In this document: in pieces, positions 1-7,498 of the stretch | Layout: every line of letters starts with the position of its first letter | Position numbering within the stretch: the first letter of the stretch is position 1 | Assembly (NCBI GenBank): GCA_036266995.1 | Contig: DATAWX010000077.1 | Span: 1-36,541, forward strand | DNA: 36,541 nt | Reading direction: 5' to 3' | Origin: GCA-003244245 sp036266995 | GTDB lineage: Bacteria > Actinomycetota > Actinomycetes > Mycobacteriales > Pseudonocardiaceae | The notes under the pieces: generated by a model | What the model was told of the DNA's origin: nothing | Database searches by the model: none | The model's input: the letters and a program-made list of their open reading frames with translations, nothing else | Translations under genes and position numbers: made by a program

Positions 1-1
1 C

Positions 2-559
2 GCGCCCACTGGTGCGGCGACGGCACCGACCGGCAGTGGCGTCACCAAGATCAGCGACATCTTCGGTCCGGCCTGCAGTCAGGTGCCCACCGAGGGCCCG
101 GGCTCGGCGCAGGGCATGGTCAACGATCCGGTGGCCACGGCCGCCAGCCACAACCCGCTGCTGACCACGCTGACCAAGGCGGTGACCGCAGCCAACCTGG
201 GCGACACGCTGAACAGCGCACCGGCGATCACCGTGTTCGCCCCGGCCGACCCGGCATTCCAAGCTCTGGAGGCTCAGCATCCGGGCATCCTCAAGGAGCT
301 GACCACCGCCCCGGATGTGGCGTCGCCGAACAGTCAGCTGGCCAAGATCCTGACCTACCACGTGGTCGGCACGCGCTACGACGCCGCGGGTCTGGTCCAG
401 GCGGGCACGCTGGACAGCCTCGAAGGCGCCAAGCTGACGATCGGTGGCACCGCGACGGCGCCGACCGTCAATGGCGCTCCGGTGCTGTGCGGCAACATTC
501 CCACCAAGAACGCCACCGTGTTCGTCATCGGACAGGTGCTGTCCCTGCCGGCCTCCTAG
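2..559 (+). CDS. Fasciclin (FAS1) domain lipoprotein, copy 1, 5' end outside the window
   Basis: The reading frame is open from base 2 and runs to TAG at 557-559, so the start and signal peptide lie upstream of the window. The visible 185 residues are nearly the same as the complete second copy at 809-1504. They contain the FAS1 hallmarks: a TVFAPADPAF box, a YHVVGTRYDAAGL stretch and a C-terminal ATVFVIGQVL box. Two cysteines (GPACSQ and VLCGN) are kept in both copies and probably form a disulfide. FAS1 proteins such as mycobacterial MPT70/MPT83 are exported adhesion or surface proteins; that role here is by family only. The GTG at base 83 lies inside the mature domain and is not the real start. 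A hairpin terminator follows. Confidence 0.9.
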   Translation, partial: APTGAATAPTGSGVTKISDIFGPACSQVPTEGPGSAQGMVNDPVATAASHNPLLTTLTKAVTAANLGDTLNSAPAITVFAPADPAFQALEAQHPGILKELTTAPDVASPNSQLAKILTYHVVGTRYDAAGLVQAGTLDSLEGAKLTIGGTATAPTVNGAPVLCGNIPTKNATVFVIGQVLSLPAS

Positions 560-578
560 TCAAACCGCAGTTACCAAC

Positions 579-612
579 GTCAGGGGTGGCCCCATCGGGA
601 GCCGCCCCTGAC
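579..612 (+). terminator. Hairpin terminator after fasciclin copy 1
   Basis: A 12-bp stem with one G-T pair (579-590 with 601-612) around a 10-nt loop begins 20 nt after the stop codon. There is no U-tract, as is usual for actinobacterial terminators. The stem contains GTCAGGGG, also found in the hairpins at 1541-1577 and 16757-16793. Confidence 0.7.
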
Positions 613-703
613 GCATGTTCCCACCGTCCATTGTCGGTGGGCCTACGGTTCGTAACGATTTCATATACACAGACCACATAACGGTTTCAGCGGTTCGCTG
701 GTG

Positions 704-727
704 GGAACGCCTAATTAGTCATCCGTC
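704..727 (+). promoter_or_regulatory. Possible ECF-type promoter for fasciclin copy 2
   Basis: GGAAC (704-708) and CGTC (724-727) are 15 nt apart, about 80 nt before the GTG start of the second fasciclin gene. This resembles ECF sigma promoters of the GGAAC type but with slightly short spacing. It is the best candidate in the 249-nt gap between the two fasciclin genes, not a firm call. Confidence 0.25.
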
Positions 728-808
728 TGGCGTGAACCTGCCAGGCGGGATCACCGAAAGTAATGCGGCGAGGCTGAAGATCAGCCAGCCAGCAGACGAG
801 GAGATCGA

Positions 809-1504
809 GTGAGGAAGATCCAGCGACTGGCCGCGGCCGGCGCTCTGGCGGCACTGACCGCCGTGGTCGGCGCATGCAGCAATTCGCAGGGGCCAGCAAC
901 CAACGGCCAAGCTTCCAGCGAGCCACCGGCGTCCAGCGCGCAGGCTGCGCCCAATGCGGGTGCGCCAGCGCCCACCGGCAGTGGTGTCACCCAGGTCAGT
1001 GACATCTTCGGTCCGGCCTGCAGCCAGGTGCCCACCCAGGGTCCGGGCTCGGCGCAGGGCATGGTCAACGACCCGGTGGCCACCGCGGCCAGCCACAACC
1101 CGTTGCTGACCACCCTGACCAAGGCGGTGACCGCCGCCAACCTGGGCGACACGTTGAACAGCGCACCCGCGCTGACCGTGTTCGCTCCGTCCGATTCGGC
1201 GTTCCAGGCTCTAGAGGCCAAGAACCCGGGCATTCTCAACCAGCTCACCACCGCCCCGGATGTGGCGACACCGAACAGCAAGCTGGCCAAGATCCTGACC
1301 TACCACGTGGTCGGCACGCGCTACGACGCCGCGGGCCTGGTCCAGGCCGGCTCGGTGGACAGCCTGGAAGGCGCCAAGATCACGATCGGCGGCACCGCGG
1401 CAGCACCGACTGTCAATGGTGCGCCGGTGCTGTGCGGCAACATTCCCACCAAGAACGCCACCGTGTTCGTCATCGGACAGGTGTTGTCACCGCCGGCTTC
1501 TTAA
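809..1504 (+). CDS. Fasciclin (FAS1) domain lipoprotein, copy 2
   Basis: This 231-residue exported lipoprotein has a basic N-terminus (MRKIQR), a hydrophobic stretch and a lipobox VGAC with the lipidated Cys at residue 23. A Ser/Pro/Ala-rich linker of about 45 residues follows, then one FAS1 domain (about residues 95-231) with TVFAPSDSAF and ATVFVIGQVL boxes. GTG 809 is the start because GAGGAG precedes it by a few bases and the signal peptide begins there. The protein should sit on the outer face of the membrane. FAS1 domains mediate adhesion or surface interactions, so the exact role here is unknown. It is a tandem duplicate of the gene just upstream; most differences are conservative (for example APALTV for APAITV, and NQLTTAPDVATPN for KELTTAPDVASPN). 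Confidence 0.93.
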   Translation: MRKIQRLAAAGALAALTAVVGACSNSQGPATNGQASSEPPASSAQAAPNAGAPAPTGSGVTQVSDIFGPACSQVPTQGPGSAQGMVNDPVATAASHNPLLTTLTKAVTAANLGDTLNSAPALTVFAPSDSAFQALEAKNPGILNQLTTAPDVATPNSKLAKILTYHVVGTRYDAAGLVQAGSVDSLEGAKITIGGTAAAPTVNGAPVLCGNIPTKNATVFVIGQVLSPPAS

Positions 1505-1513
1505 TCCGCACCA

Positions 1514-1535
1514 CAGCAGCTATTACCAGCTGCTG
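1514..1535 (+). terminator. Small hairpin just after fasciclin copy 2
   Basis: CAGCAGC (1514-1520) and GCTGCTG (1529-1535) are perfect complements around an 8-nt loop, 10 nt after the TAA stop. It precedes the stronger hairpin at 1541-1577, so the gene may have a double terminator. Confidence 0.45.
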
Positions 1536-1540
1536 CTACT

Positions 1541-1577
1541 GGTCAGGGGCGGCTCCGTGAGCGAGCCGCCCCTGACC
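1541..1577 (+). terminator. Strong terminator between the fasciclin genes and the rex operon
   Basis: A perfect 15-bp stem (1541-1555 with 1563-1577) closes a 7-nt loop. It separates fasciclin copy 2 from the rex-heme operon and makes read-through unlikely. Confidence 0.85.
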
Positions 1578-1605
1578 CATGTCCTGGGCCAGCAAGATCG
1601 CGACT

Positions 1606-1623
1606 TTGTTCCTGAGTTCACAA
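1606..1623 (+). promoter_or_regulatory. Candidate Rex operator (ROP) upstream of rex
   Basis: The 18-mer TTGTTCCTGAGTTCACAA has a perfect right half-site (TTCACAA) and a partial left half (TTGT) of the Rex consensus TTGTGAANNNNTTCACAA, with the right 4-nt spacing. It lies about 100 nt before the rex start, where an autoregulatory site is expected. In Streptomyces coelicolor Rex controls rex-hemACD, cyd and nuo according to the NADH/NAD+ ratio, so the same loop probably operates here. Confidence 0.6.
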
Positions 1624-1725
1624 GCGGCTACCGTGGACGCCTGGCAGGAGCGCGCGACCAGCCCCGGAACGGGGTTCGCCAGTGCGAGATCCGAGAGTCA
1701 GTGTGTGATCGAGAGGAAGTCACGC

Positions 1726-2457
1726 GTGACGGTGCACGAGCACGGCAGGTACAGCACTAGCGTTGACGATCTGCCGTACCGCTCCGTACCCGAGGCGGCG
1801 GTCGGCCGTCTCGCCGTCTACCTTCGGGTGCTCACCTCGATGATCGAGCAAGGCGTGACCACCATGTCGAGCGAGGTGCTGGCCGGCGCCGCCGGGGTGA
1901 ACTCCGCGACTCTGCGCAAGGACCTGTCCTACGTGGGTTCCTACGGCACCCGCGGGGTGGGCTATGACACTGCGCGGCTAGTGGAGCACATCGAGCGGCT
2001 GCTCGGGCTCACCCGGCACCACAGCATCGCTGTGGTCGGCATCGGCAACCTCGGTCATGCGCTGGCCAACTACCCAGGCTTCCCCGACCGCGGCTTCCCG
2101 GTCACGGCCCTGTTCGACCTCGACGAGGACCTGATCGGGGTCCCCGTCGGCGGGTTGCCGGTGGACCACGTCGACAGCATCCCGGCGGTGTGCGCCGAGC
2201 GAGAGGTGACCATCGGCGTGATCTGCACCCCGGTCCCCGCCGCGCAAGGGGTGTGTGACCTGCTTGTGGCTGGTGGAGTCCGGTGCATCCTGAACTTCGC
2301 TCCGGTCGTGCTGCAGGTGCCCGACGATGTCGAGGTTCGCCGGGTGGACCTCGCAGTAGAGCTGCAGATCCTGTCGTTTCACCAGGTCCGCCGGTGCGGA
2401 GGTAACGGGGTCGGACCGGTGGTCGACCCGGTCGATCCGATCGCGGTGAGCCGATGA
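1726..2457 (+). CDS. rex: Redox-sensing transcriptional repressor Rex
   Basis: Rex senses the NADH/NAD+ ratio and represses respiratory and heme genes when NADH is low. The 243-residue product has an N-terminal winged helix (about residues 15-85; VNSATLRKDLSYVGSYGTRG is a Rex signature) and a Rossmann domain with the dinucleotide loop VVGIGNLGHALA. A C-terminal helix (QILSFHQ) serves domain swapping in the family. GTG 1726 is chosen because GAGAGGAAG precedes it by 6 nt and the length matches family members. An ATG at 1579 would give 292 residues, but it would place the operator and non-conserved sequence inside the gene. The stop overlaps hemA by 4 nt (ATGA), so rex leads the heme operon. 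Confidence 0.95.
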   Translation: MTVHEHGRYSTSVDDLPYRSVPEAAVGRLAVYLRVLTSMIEQGVTTMSSEVLAGAAGVNSATLRKDLSYVGSYGTRGVGYDTARLVEHIERLLGLTRHHSIAVVGIGNLGHALANYPGFPDRGFPVTALFDLDEDLIGVPVGGLPVDHVDSIPAVCAEREVTIGVICTPVPAAQGVCDLLVAGGVRCILNFAPVVLQVPDDVEVRRVDLAVELQILSFHQVRRCGGNGVGPVVDPVDPIAVSR

Positions 2458-3833
2458 GTCTTCTGGTCGTCGGTCTGTCCCATCACAGCGCTCCGGTCGA
2501 GGTGCTGGAGCGAGTCGCGGTGTCGGCCGCGGATGCCGGCAAGGTTCTGTGCCAGTTGCTTGCGCGCGAGAACGTCGCGGAGGCGCTTCTGCTGTCCACC
2601 TGCAACCGGGTCGAGGTTTATGCGGTGGTGGCGACCTTCCACGGTGGGCTCGCCGATATCACCGACGTGCTGTCGCGGCAGTCCGCCAGTGCGCTGGACG
2701 AGTTGTCTGACCACCTCTACGTCCACTACGCGGCGGCCGGTGTGGAGCACCTGTTCTCGGTGGCCGCCGGGCTCGACTCGATGGTTGTCGGCGAGTCGCA
2801 GATCCTCGGTCAGCTGCGCACCGCGTACGCCGGCGCCGAGCAAGCGGGCGCTATCGGGCGCACCCTGCACGAAGTAGCGCAGCAGGCGCTACGGGTCGGC
2901 AAGCGCGTCCACACTGAAACCGGGATCGGCGCCGCTGGCGCCTCCGTGGTCTCCGAAGCCCTCGCCGCGACGGCGAGCGAACTGGCCGGTGCCGGTCGAG
3001 ACGGATCAGCGCCACACGGGGTGGGTTTGGCCGGACGCCGGGCGCTGGTCCTCGGCGCCGGTTCGATGGGCGCGCTGGCCGCGGCCCAGCTTCGCCGAGC
3101 CGGAGTCGCTGAGATCGTGGTGGCCAACCGGACCGAAGCCAGCGCGCAGCGGCTGGCCGCGCTGTGCGAGGCCGAGGGCACCCCCGCCCGTGCCGTCAGC
3201 CTGGCTGGTGTGGTCGACGTGTTGACCACTGTGGACATGGTGATCTGCTGCACCGGCGCCACCGGCGCCGTGCTCAGCGTCGAGCAGGTCAGGCAGATCG
3301 CCGTAAGCCACCGTCGAGCTCCGCTCGTCGTGTGTGATCTGGGGCTACCACGCAACGTCGAGCCCGCGGTGGGTGATGTCCGCGGCGTGATCCTGCTGGA
3401 CCTCAGCGCCGTCGCTCGCCGGATGGAACAGCGCGGTACGGGATCCGACGTGGTCAGCACCGCGCACCGCCTTGTCGCCCAGGAAGTGCGGCAGTACCTG
3501 GCTACCCAGCGAAGCGCGGAGGTCACCCCGACGGTCGCCGCGCTACGCAAGCGGGCCGCTGAGGTGGTCGACGCGGAACTGCTGCGGCTGGACGGCCGGT
3601 TGCCGGGACTCGATGCCGCAGTGCGCGAGGAGCTGGCCCGCAGCGTGCGTCGGGTGGTGGACAAGCTGTTGCATGCCCCCACCGTGCGGGTCAAGCAGCT
3701 CGCCGAGGCCGGCGGGGGCGAAGCCTACGCCGACGCGCTGCGCGAGCTGTTCGAACTCGACCCACAAGCAGCCGCTGCCATCGCCGCACCGATCCGCCCA
3801 TCAGCGCCCGACGACCTGTCCGGGTCCGGGTGA
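2454..3833 (+). CDS. hemA: Glutamyl-tRNA reductase
   Basis: HemA reduces glutamyl-tRNA(Glu) with NADPH to glutamate-1-semialdehyde, the first committed step of C5-pathway tetrapyrrole synthesis. The 459-residue protein has the catalytic Cys50 in LLSTCNRVE, the substrate-domain motif VVGESQILGQ, a Rossmann NADPH loop (LVLGAGSMGALAA, near residue 200) and a C-terminal helical dimerisation domain. The length is normal for actinobacteria. Its ATG overlaps the rex stop, and its own stop overlaps the hemC start, so translation is probably coupled along the operon. HemL at 9053-10381 acts next on its product. Confidence 0.97.
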   Translation: MSLLVVGLSHHSAPVEVLERVAVSAADAGKVLCQLLARENVAEALLLSTCNRVEVYAVVATFHGGLADITDVLSRQSASALDELSDHLYVHYAAAGVEHLFSVAAGLDSMVVGESQILGQLRTAYAGAEQAGAIGRTLHEVAQQALRVGKRVHTETGIGAAGASVVSEALAATASELAGAGRDGSAPHGVGLAGRRALVLGAGSMGALAAAQLRRAGVAEIVVANRTEASAQRLAALCEAEGTPARAVSLAGVVDVLTTVDMVICCTGATGAVLSVEQVRQIAVSHRRAPLVVCDLGLPRNVEPAVGDVRGVILLDLSAVARRMEQRGTGSDVVSTAHRLVAQEVRQYLATQRSAEVTPTVAALRKRAAEVVDAELLRLDGRLPGLDAAVREELARSVRRVVDKLLHAPTVRVKQLAEAGGGEAYADALRELFELDPQAAAAIAAPIRPSAPDDLSGSG

Positions 3834-4837
3834 TGGCCGTGGCGCGACGGTCGCCGTTGTTGCTGGGAACCGGGGATGGTGCGTTGGCGGTCGCCCAGAC
3901 CGGCTGGGTGGCGCAGCGGTTGCGGACCGCCGGGGTAGCGGTTCGTGTCGTGCCGGTGCCTGTCGCCGACGATGGCTACTCAGCGTTGCGTGCGGCCCTG
4001 GCCGAGGGCGACGTCGATGTCGTGGTGCACTCCTATAAGGATCTGCCAATCGGGGCGGATCCTCGCGTGGTGGTCGCCGCGGTACCGGAGCGAGCGGATC
4101 CGCGCGATGCGTTGGTGGCCCGGGACGGGATGGTGCTGGGTGAGTTGCCCGCTGGGGCGGTGCTCGGCACTGGATCGCCGCGGCGGTGCACACAACTGCG
4201 GGCGCTGGGTCTGGGACTGCAGACTGTGCCGATCCAAGGTGACATCGACTCGCGGATCCGTCGCGTCGATGACGGCGAGGTCGATGGTGTGGTGGTCGCC
4301 GCAGCCGGGCTGGCCCGACTCGGCCGCAGCGATCGCGCCACTGAGCTACTCGATCCGTTGCAGATGTTGCCCGCGCCCGGGCAGGGAGCGCTGGCCTGCG
4401 AATGCCGGGTCGATGACCTGGATACCGAGCACCTGCTGGGCACGGTGATCGATGATGCCGGGGTGCGTGCCACGGTTACCGCCGAGCGGGCCTTGCTCGC
4501 CTCGATGGCGACCGCCTGCATCGCCCCGGTCGGTGCGCTCGCCGACGTCGTCGAGGACCTCGATGACCAGGGACGGGTCGTGTTGCGGCTGTTCCTGCGG
4601 GGGGTTGCAGCCACTGTGGACGATGGAATGCTCCGGTCGTCGGCCACCGTGCCGTATTCCGATGGGCCGCATTCCGACGGGCCGCATTCCGATGGGCCGT
4701 ATTGCGATGGGGAGCCAACCGATGCCGAGAAGCTCGGCCGCCAGGTTGCGGCCGAGTTGCTGGACCTGGGTGCTGGCGCGCTGGGAGTGGATCCAGCGCT
4801 GCGCAGTCCGGGTCGCGGCCTGATGGGAAACGAGTAG
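3830..4837 (+). CDS. hemC: Hydroxymethylbilane synthase (porphobilinogen deaminase)
   Basis: HemC joins four porphobilinogens into hydroxymethylbilane on a dipyrromethane cofactor. Visible motifs are VVHSYKDLP in domain 1, GTGSPRRCTQL and IQGDIDSR in domain 2, LPAPGQGALACE, and the cofactor-binding Cys at about residue 230 in TACIAPVGALA. The start is GTG 3830, overlapping the hemA stop; ATG 3833 is an equal alternative, one codon later. The product (335 residues) is longer than the usual 310 or so because domain 3 holds a 20-residue stretch of repeated SDGPH-like units encoded by four 15-bp tandem repeats (4652-4711). The stretch lies well after the active site. It is followed 4 nt later by the cobA/hemD fusion. 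Confidence 0.96.
   Translation: MMAVARRSPLLLGTGDGALAVAQTGWVAQRLRTAGVAVRVVPVPVADDGYSALRAALAEGDVDVVVHSYKDLPIGADPRVVVAAVPERADPRDALVARDGMVLGELPAGAVLGTGSPRRCTQLRALGLGLQTVPIQGDIDSRIRRVDDGEVDGVVVAAAGLARLGRSDRATELLDPLQMLPAPGQGALACECRVDDLDTEHLLGTVIDDAGVRATVTAERALLASMATACIAPVGALADVVEDLDDQGRVVLRLFLRGVAATVDDGMLRSSATVPYSDGPHSDGPHSDGPYCDGEPTDAEKLGRQVAAELLDLGAGALGVDPALRSPGRGLMGNE
4652..4711 (+). repeat. Four in-frame 15-bp tandem repeats inside hemC
   Basis: Four consecutive units of the form CCGYATTSCGAYGGG differ only by single bases and encode (Y/H)-(S/C)-D-G-P. As 15 is divisible by three, copy-number changes keep the frame. The stretch interrupts domain 3 of HemC in what is probably a surface loop. 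Confidence 0.95.
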
Positions 4838-4841
4838 CTAG

Positions 4842-6371
4842 ATGAGCCGTGTCTGTAACACCACTGGACAGATTGCATTTGTCGGTGCTGGTCCCGGTGA
4901 CGCCGGGATGCTCACCGTGCGAGCGCAGCACCTGCTGAGCTGTGCCGAGCTGTTGGTGACCGACCCCGACGTGCCGCCCGACGTGCTCGCGCTGGCCGCC
5001 TCAGGAGCCGAGGTGCGCCCGGCAGTGGGGGAGCCCGGTGAGGTCGCCAAGGATCTGGTGGCCGAAGCCAATGGCGGCCGCGTCGTGGTGCGCCTGGTGT
5101 CCGGTGACCCGCTCACCGCCGACGCTGTCGTCGCCGAGGCGCTGGCCGTGGCCCGCACGTCGACACCGTTCGAGGTGGTGCCCGGGGTGCCGATGGGCAC
5201 CGCCGTGCCGGCCTTCGCCGGGGTACCGCTGGGCTCCGGGCACACTGAAGCCGACGTCCGAGCGGGCGTTGACTGGGCGTCGCTGGCCGCGGTACCGGGC
5301 CCACTGGTGCTGCACGCCACCGCGTCGCACCTCGCGGAGGCCGCCTCCGCGCTGGTCGAACACGGCTTGACTCCGAACACCCCAGTGGCGGTCACCGCCG
5401 GCGGCACCATGCCAACCCAGCACACCGTGGAGACCACGCTGGCGTCGTTGAGCGGTGACATCGGTGAGCTCGGCGGACCGTTGGTGGTGACCGTCGGCTC
5501 GGTGGTCGGGCAGCGGGTGAACCTGTCCTGGTGGGAGTCCCGGGCGCTGTATGGCTGGAAGGTACTGGTGCCGCGGACCAAGGAACAGGCCGGCGCGATG
5601 AGCGACCGGCTGGCCGTGCACGGTGCGGTGCCCGTGGAGGTCCCGACGATCTCGGTGGAGCCACCCCGGTCGCCGGCTCAGATGGAGCGTGCGGTCAAGG
5701 GGCTGGTCGACGGTCGCTACCAGTGGGTGGTGTTCACCTCCACCAACGCGGTCCGCGCGGTCTGGGACAAGTTCGCCGAGTTCGGGCTGGATGCCCGCGC
5801 TTTCGCCGGGGTGAAGATCGCCTGCGTGGGGGAGGCCACCGCGGAGCGGGTGCGCGCGATGGGGATCGTCCCCGAGCTGCTGCCCTCGGGTGACCAGTCC
5901 TCCGAAGGGTTGCTGGTCGACTTCCCACCGTTCGACGACATCCTCGACCCGGTGGACCGGGTGCTGCTGCCGCGCGCGGACATCGCGACCGAGACGTTGG
6001 CCGCCGGGCTGCGTGAGCGGGGCTGGGAGATCGACGATGTGACGGCCTACCGCACGGTGCGGGCCGCTCCACCGCCCGCGGACACCCGTGAGATGATCAA
6101 GACGGGTGGCTTCGACGCGGTGTGCTTCACATCCTCGTCAACGGTGCGCAACCTGGTCGGTATCGCTGGCAAGCCGCACACTCGCACGATCGTGGCCTGC
6201 ATCGGCCCGGCCACCGCGGAGACCGCAATCGAGTTCGGCCTCCGGGTCGACGTCCAACCCGAGGTAGCCCAGGTAGGAGCCCTGGTAGACGCCCTCGCCG
6301 AGCACGCCGCCCAACTCCGTGCCGCCGGCGCCCTCCCACCACCCCGCAAAGCCAAAAACCGCCGACGCTAG
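4842..6371 (+). CDS. hemD: Fused uroporphyrinogen-III methyltransferase / uroporphyrinogen-III synthase
   Basis: This 509-residue fusion pairs an N-terminal SUMT/CobA-like domain (about residues 10-225) with a C-terminal uroporphyrinogen-III synthase (about residues 235-495) that cyclises hydroxymethylbilane. The SUMT part keeps the SAM-binding VGAGPGDAGMLTVRA loop but has RLVSGDPLTADAV where active SUMTs usually show RLKGGDPFVFGRG. Its methyltransferase activity is therefore uncertain, a variation shared with mycobacterial HemD. The synthase half has VLVPRTKEQAG, VFTSTNAVRAVW, ACVGEATAERV and CFTSSSTVRNLVG. Transcription is with hemC, 4 nt upstream; ATG 4842 is the start. An unusual set of inverted repeats separates it from hemB. 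Confidence 0.94.
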   Translation: MSRVCNTTGQIAFVGAGPGDAGMLTVRAQHLLSCAELLVTDPDVPPDVLALAASGAEVRPAVGEPGEVAKDLVAEANGGRVVVRLVSGDPLTADAVVAEALAVARTSTPFEVVPGVPMGTAVPAFAGVPLGSGHTEADVRAGVDWASLAAVPGPLVLHATASHLAEAASALVEHGLTPNTPVAVTAGGTMPTQHTVETTLASLSGDIGELGGPLVVTVGSVVGQRVNLSWWESRALYGWKVLVPRTKEQAGAMSDRLAVHGAVPVEVPTISVEPPRSPAQMERAVKGLVDGRYQWVVFTSTNAVRAVWDKFAEFGLDARAFAGVKIACVGEATAERVRAMGIVPELLPSGDQSSEGLLVDFPPFDDILDPVDRVLLPRADIATETLAAGLRERGWEIDDVTAYRTVRAAPPPADTREMIKTGGFDAVCFTSSSTVRNLVGIAGKPHTRTIVACIGPATAETAIEFGLRVDVQPEVAQVGALVDALAEHAAQLRAAGALPPPRKAKNRRR

Positions 6372-6383
6372 TGCCCGGTTTTC

Positions 6384-6449
6384 CGCGTTCTGGATGCAGA
6401 CTGCTGTAAATCGGGCCTCGATTGTCGCGTTCTGCATCCAGAACGCGAC
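6384..6449 (+). repeat. Nested inverted repeats between hemD and hemB (two competing hairpins)
   Basis: A perfect 17-bp inverted repeat joins 6384-6400 to 6431-6447 across a 30-nt loop. The right side alone also makes a perfect 10-bp hairpin (6424-6433 with 6440-6449, 6-nt loop). The two structures share bases and cannot form together. The element starts 12 nt after the hemD stop and ends 2 nt before the hemB ribosome-binding site. It could act as an attenuator or be a dispersed palindromic repeat. Confidence 0.85.
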
Positions 6450-6463
6450 GGGAGGGGGACGTG

Positions 6464-7435
6464 ATGTACCCGGTGAGTCGGGCGCGGCGGTTGCGGACGA
6501 CGGCGGCGATGCGGGGGTTGGTTCGGGAGACCAGCGTGGAGGCGCGGCATCTGGTGTTGCCGGTGTTCGTCAAGGAGCGGGCCACCGAGCCGGTCCCGAT
6601 CCTGTCCATGCCGGGTGTCGTGCAACACACTCGGGACTCGCTGCGCAAGGCCGCGGCAGAGGCGGTGGCGGCCGGGCTGGGCGGGATCATGCTGTTTGGC
6701 GTACCCGCAACCAGGGATGCCACCGGCTCCGGCGGGATCGACCCGGACGGTGTGCTCAACACCGCACTGCGGGACGTGCGTGCCGAGGTCGGTGACGACA
6801 TCGTGATCATGGCAGACACCTGTCTGGACGAGTTCACCGATCACGGGCACTGCGGGCTAGTGGACGCGGCCGGTCGGGTGGATAACGACGCGACCCTTGA
6901 GGTGTACGGGCAGATGGCCGTCGCGCAGGTGCAGGCTGGCGCGCACCTGGTCGGGCCCAGCGGCATGATGGACGGTCAGGTCGGGGCGATCCGGGCGGCG
7001 CTGGACGAAGCCGGACACCCCGATGCCGGGATCCTGGCCTACAGCGCCAAGTACGCCTCGGCGTTCTACGGGCCGTTTCGCGAAGCGGTGGACTCCCAGT
7101 TGCGCGGCGACCGGATGACGTATCAGCAAGACCCTGCCAATGCGCGCGAGGCACTACGCGAGACCGCGTTGGATCTCGCCGAGGGCGTCGACATCGTGAT
7201 GGTCAAGCCCGCGATGTCCTATCTCGACGTGCTGCGCTCAGTCTCTGAGATCGCTGACGTCCCGGTCGCCGCTTACCAGGTCTCTGGCGAGTACTCGATG
7301 GTCGAGGCCGCGGTGGCGCGCGGCTGGCTGGACCGGCGGCGCACCGTGCTGGAGACACTGACTTCCATCCGCCGGGCCGGTGCTGATCTGGTGCTGACCT
7401 ATTGGGCGAAGCAAGCCGCCGGCTGGCTGCGCTGA
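6464..7435 (+). CDS. hemB: Delta-aminolevulinic acid dehydratase (porphobilinogen synthase)
   Basis: HemB condenses two 5-aminolevulinates to porphobilinogen. The 323-residue protein has both Schiff-base lysines, Lys196 in YSAKYAS and Lys248 in MVKPAMSYLD, plus the typical LPVFVKE and GVPATRDATGSGG segments. The metal-site loop reads DTCLDEFTDHGHCG: Cys120 and Cys130 are present, but the middle zinc cysteine of E. coli-type enzymes (Cys122) is Asp. ATG 6464 is taken as the start because GGAGGGGG ends 5 nt before it; GTG 6461 is too close to that site. It is the last gene of the block and is followed by a hairpin at 7451-7477. Confidence 0.96.
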   Translation: MYPVSRARRLRTTAAMRGLVRETSVEARHLVLPVFVKERATEPVPILSMPGVVQHTRDSLRKAAAEAVAAGLGGIMLFGVPATRDATGSGGIDPDGVLNTALRDVRAEVGDDIVIMADTCLDEFTDHGHCGLVDAAGRVDNDATLEVYGQMAVAQVQAGAHLVGPSGMMDGQVGAIRAALDEAGHPDAGILAYSAKYASAFYGPFREAVDSQLRGDRMTYQQDPANAREALRETALDLAEGVDIVMVKPAMSYLDVLRSVSEIADVPVAAYQVSGEYSMVEAAVARGWLDRRRTVLETLTSIRRAGADLVLTYWAKQAAGWLR

Positions 7436-7450
7436 TCGAGCGCCGCCAGC

Positions 7451-7477
7451 CGGGCCGCTGCCGCGGCCTGCGGCCCG
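7451..7477 (+). terminator. Candidate terminator of the heme operon
   Basis: CGGGCCGC (7451-7458) pairs with GCGGCCCG (7470-7477) around an 11-nt loop, 15 nt after the hemB stop. It is GC-rich and lacks a T-run, as is common in actinobacteria. Confidence 0.55.
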
Positions 7478-7498
7478 CTGCCGAGCGGCTACGCCGCC

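Noticed and set aside
1579..1725. In-frame ATG that would extend Rex by 49 residues
   Set aside because: The extension has no family similarity, contains the candidate Rex operator, and GTG 1726 has a good ribosome-binding site.
4652..4711. CRISPR-like array
   Set aside because: The repeats are 15 bp, contiguous and without spacers, and lie in frame inside hemC. No cas genes or true arrays are present in the window.
4033..4878. Long reverse-strand frame opposite hemC
   Set aside because: It lies fully antisense to a well-supported enzyme gene and is Ser/Arg-rich.
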